In this document: positions 3,914 to 5,052 of the stretch, piece by piece
Numbering within the stretch: the stretch's first letter is position 1
How the letters are laid out: each line of letters begins with the position of its first letter
Origin: an uncultured Collinsella sp.
GTDB taxonomy: Bacteria > Actinomycetota > Coriobacteriia > Coriobacteriales > Coriobacteriaceae
Assembly: GCA_902492825.1 (NCBI GenBank)
Contig: CABUMZ010000129.1
Location: 1-5,052, forward strand
Length of the DNA: 5,052 nt
Direction of reading: 5' to 3'
Position numbers and translations under genes: made by a program
The notes under the pieces: model-generated
Seen by the model: the letters and a program-made list of their open reading frames with translations, nothing else
Told to the model about the DNA's origin: nothing
Databases searched by the model: none

Positions 3914-5052
3914 TTAGGCGCCGTACGGATTCCGGTCCCTCTCTATGCGTTGGCGGATGTGGGCGTACTCGATAATCAACAGTACCAGCAGTAGGGCCAT
4001 GATGGCTAGGTAGCTCACGACGGCGCCCATCAGGCCGAGCAGCTTAATCAGGATCACCGGGAGCACCACGCTCACGGCAAAGCAGATCAGGTAGATCTTG
4101 GTGACATCTCCAGCGTGGCGCAGCACCGTGATGATGGCGTAGATAAAGTCGATGGCCGCGGTGACGCCGCCGGCGACGACCATCAGCAGCGCCAGCGTAC
4201 GGTAGCGTTCAAAGCTGAGACCGTACATAAAGCTCATGAGGGGAATACCGGGACCTGCCATAAATGCGGCGCACACGCCGGTGATGACCACGATCAGCGC
4301 CATAACGGCAACAATAATCAGGTCAAAGCGGCGACGCTTGCGCGGATTCGCCCAAATGCTCGACAGACGCAGGAGCTGCGGTTTATAGATAAATCCAATG
4401 CTCAACAAAATTCCCTGCGCCGGAAAGAACAGGGCATTAAAGTACAGCTGATACTTGTAGGCCAGCGCGCCTTCCATCACGAACTTGGGCATGCTCTCGA
4501 TAAGGTTAAACAGGAACAGTGCGCCAAAGAGCGGGGCGCACTGGATAAACAGGTGGCCAGCCTCGCGCAGGCTCATGCGGCGTGATTTTTCGGTCTCGAG
4601 CAGGGCGAGCGGGGCGGTGACCAGCACGAGCGAGGCAATCGCGGCGATGCCCATGGCCATGGCCGCGATGGGCATGCTGCGCGTGAGGAACAGTGCCACG
4701 CTAAAGACCGCGATGACGCCGGCGGAACGCAGCGTTTGGCTCATGCCGGCCAAATAGAGCTTGTCGGCCTGCTGCAGGCGGCCCTCGTACACGTCGGCGA
4801 TGCCGTCGATGACCTTATACAGGTAGACGCCCAGGCCGATCGTGGCCATCTGCGCATCGTAGCCGCGTGCGCTGCTGTACGTGAGGCCGCAGCCTAGTGC
4901 GAGCGCTCCGCAAAGCCAACGGTTGAGCTGGTAGGAGGCGAAGGAGGTTTTTTCGTCGATGTCCGAGACCTGAAAGTTGCGCACGCCGTAGTTGCACGCG
5001 ATCATGATGAGCGTGCCGGTAACAAAGGCGATGGAGAACTTGCCGGCCTCCT
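3914..5052 (-). CDS. Polysaccharide flippase (Wzx/MOP-like), N-terminus cut off by the window edge
   Basis: This is an integral membrane protein of the MOP superfamily, the 'lipopolysaccharide biosynthesis protein' group, expected to move lipid-linked sugar units across the cytoplasmic membrane for surface polysaccharide assembly. The frame stays open from the TAA stop (3914-3916) to the right edge, giving 378 visible residues; full-length relatives have roughly 420-500, so perhaps 40-100 are missing. The ATG at 5003-5005 is not the start, because the codons upstream continue a helix (EAGKFSIAFVTGTLIMIACN) leading into YGVRNFQVSDIDE. That segment is typical of this group in Gram-positive anaerobes. 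About nine or ten further hydrophobic segments follow, and the tail is charged (RQRIERDRN). A conserved-looking segment, ESMPKFVMEGAL, lies at about 170-181 counted from that ATG. Genes for glycosyltransferases or a polymerase would be expected upstream, off the right edge. The exact substrate cannot be inferred. Confidence 0.85.
   Translation of the reverse strand, partial: EAGKFSIAFVTGTLIMIACNYGVRNFQVSDIDEKTSFASYQLNRWLCGALALGCGLTYSSARGYDAQMATIGLGVYLYKVIDGIADVYEGRLQQADKLYLAGMSQTLRSAGVIAVFSVALFLTRSMPIAAMAMGIAAIASLVLVTAPLALLETEKSRRMSLREAGHLFIQCAPLFGALFLFNLIESMPKFVMEGALAYKYQLYFNALFFPAQGILLSIGFIYKPQLLRLSSIWANPRKRRRFDLIIVAVMALIVVITGVCAAFMAGPGIPLMSFMYGLSFERYRTLALLMVVAGGVTAAIDFIYAIITVLRHAGDVTKIYLICFAVSVVLPVILIKLLGLMGAVVSYLAIMALLLVLLIIEYAHIRQRIERDRNPYGA

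Noticed and set aside
4115..4757. Plus-strand frames antisense to the flippase
   Set aside because: They have low-complexity shadow composition opposite a multi-spanning membrane protein frame that is open across the whole region.

Overview
The window is GC-rich bacterial chromosomal DNA with densely packed, ordinary genes and no IS transposase, tRNA, rRNA or CRISPR array. GC-rich third codon positions, Gram-positive-style AGGAGG-like ribosome sites and the general look of the proteins suggest an actinobacterial gut anaerobe of the Coriobacteriia, perhaps Collinsella. That placement is inferred from composition and protein style, not from a marker gene.

Layout, left to right. Positions 1-683 (minus) hold the first 227 codons of serC, phosphoserine aminotransferase, whose 3' part lies off the left edge. 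Positions 684-910 are intergenic, with a probable serC promoter, two adjacent palindromes and a doubtful 30-codon ORF. Positions 911-2512 (minus) encode a complete CPA1/NhaP2-type cation/proton antiporter with two C-terminal RCK_C (TrkA_C) repeats. Positions 2513-2765 are a divergent intergenic region with a good promoter for the next gene, several inverted repeats and a 5'-leader hairpin. Positions 2766-3605 (plus) encode a complete PPP-family metallophosphatase. Positions 3606-3913 separate two convergent genes and carry the most unusual structure here: an 18-bp perfect inverted repeat bounding a 123-bp segment. Positions 3914-5052 (minus) encode most of a Wzx-like polysaccharide flippase, whose N-terminus lies off the right edge.

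The genes do not form an obvious pathway. They cover serine biosynthesis, cation/pH homeostasis, dephosphorylation, and export of surface-polysaccharide intermediates. The antiporter and serC are codirectional, but serC appears to have its own promoter. The phosphatase is monocistronic as far as can be seen, divergent from the antiporter and convergent with the flippase.

Two non-coding observations deserve most attention. One is the 18-bp terminal inverted repeat element at 3721-3843, which resembles a MITE or structured extragenic repeat. The other is a short motif, GCTAATTT, found on the coding strand 13-17 nt after the stop codon of all three genes whose 3' ends are visible. No clearly new multi-gene system is present.
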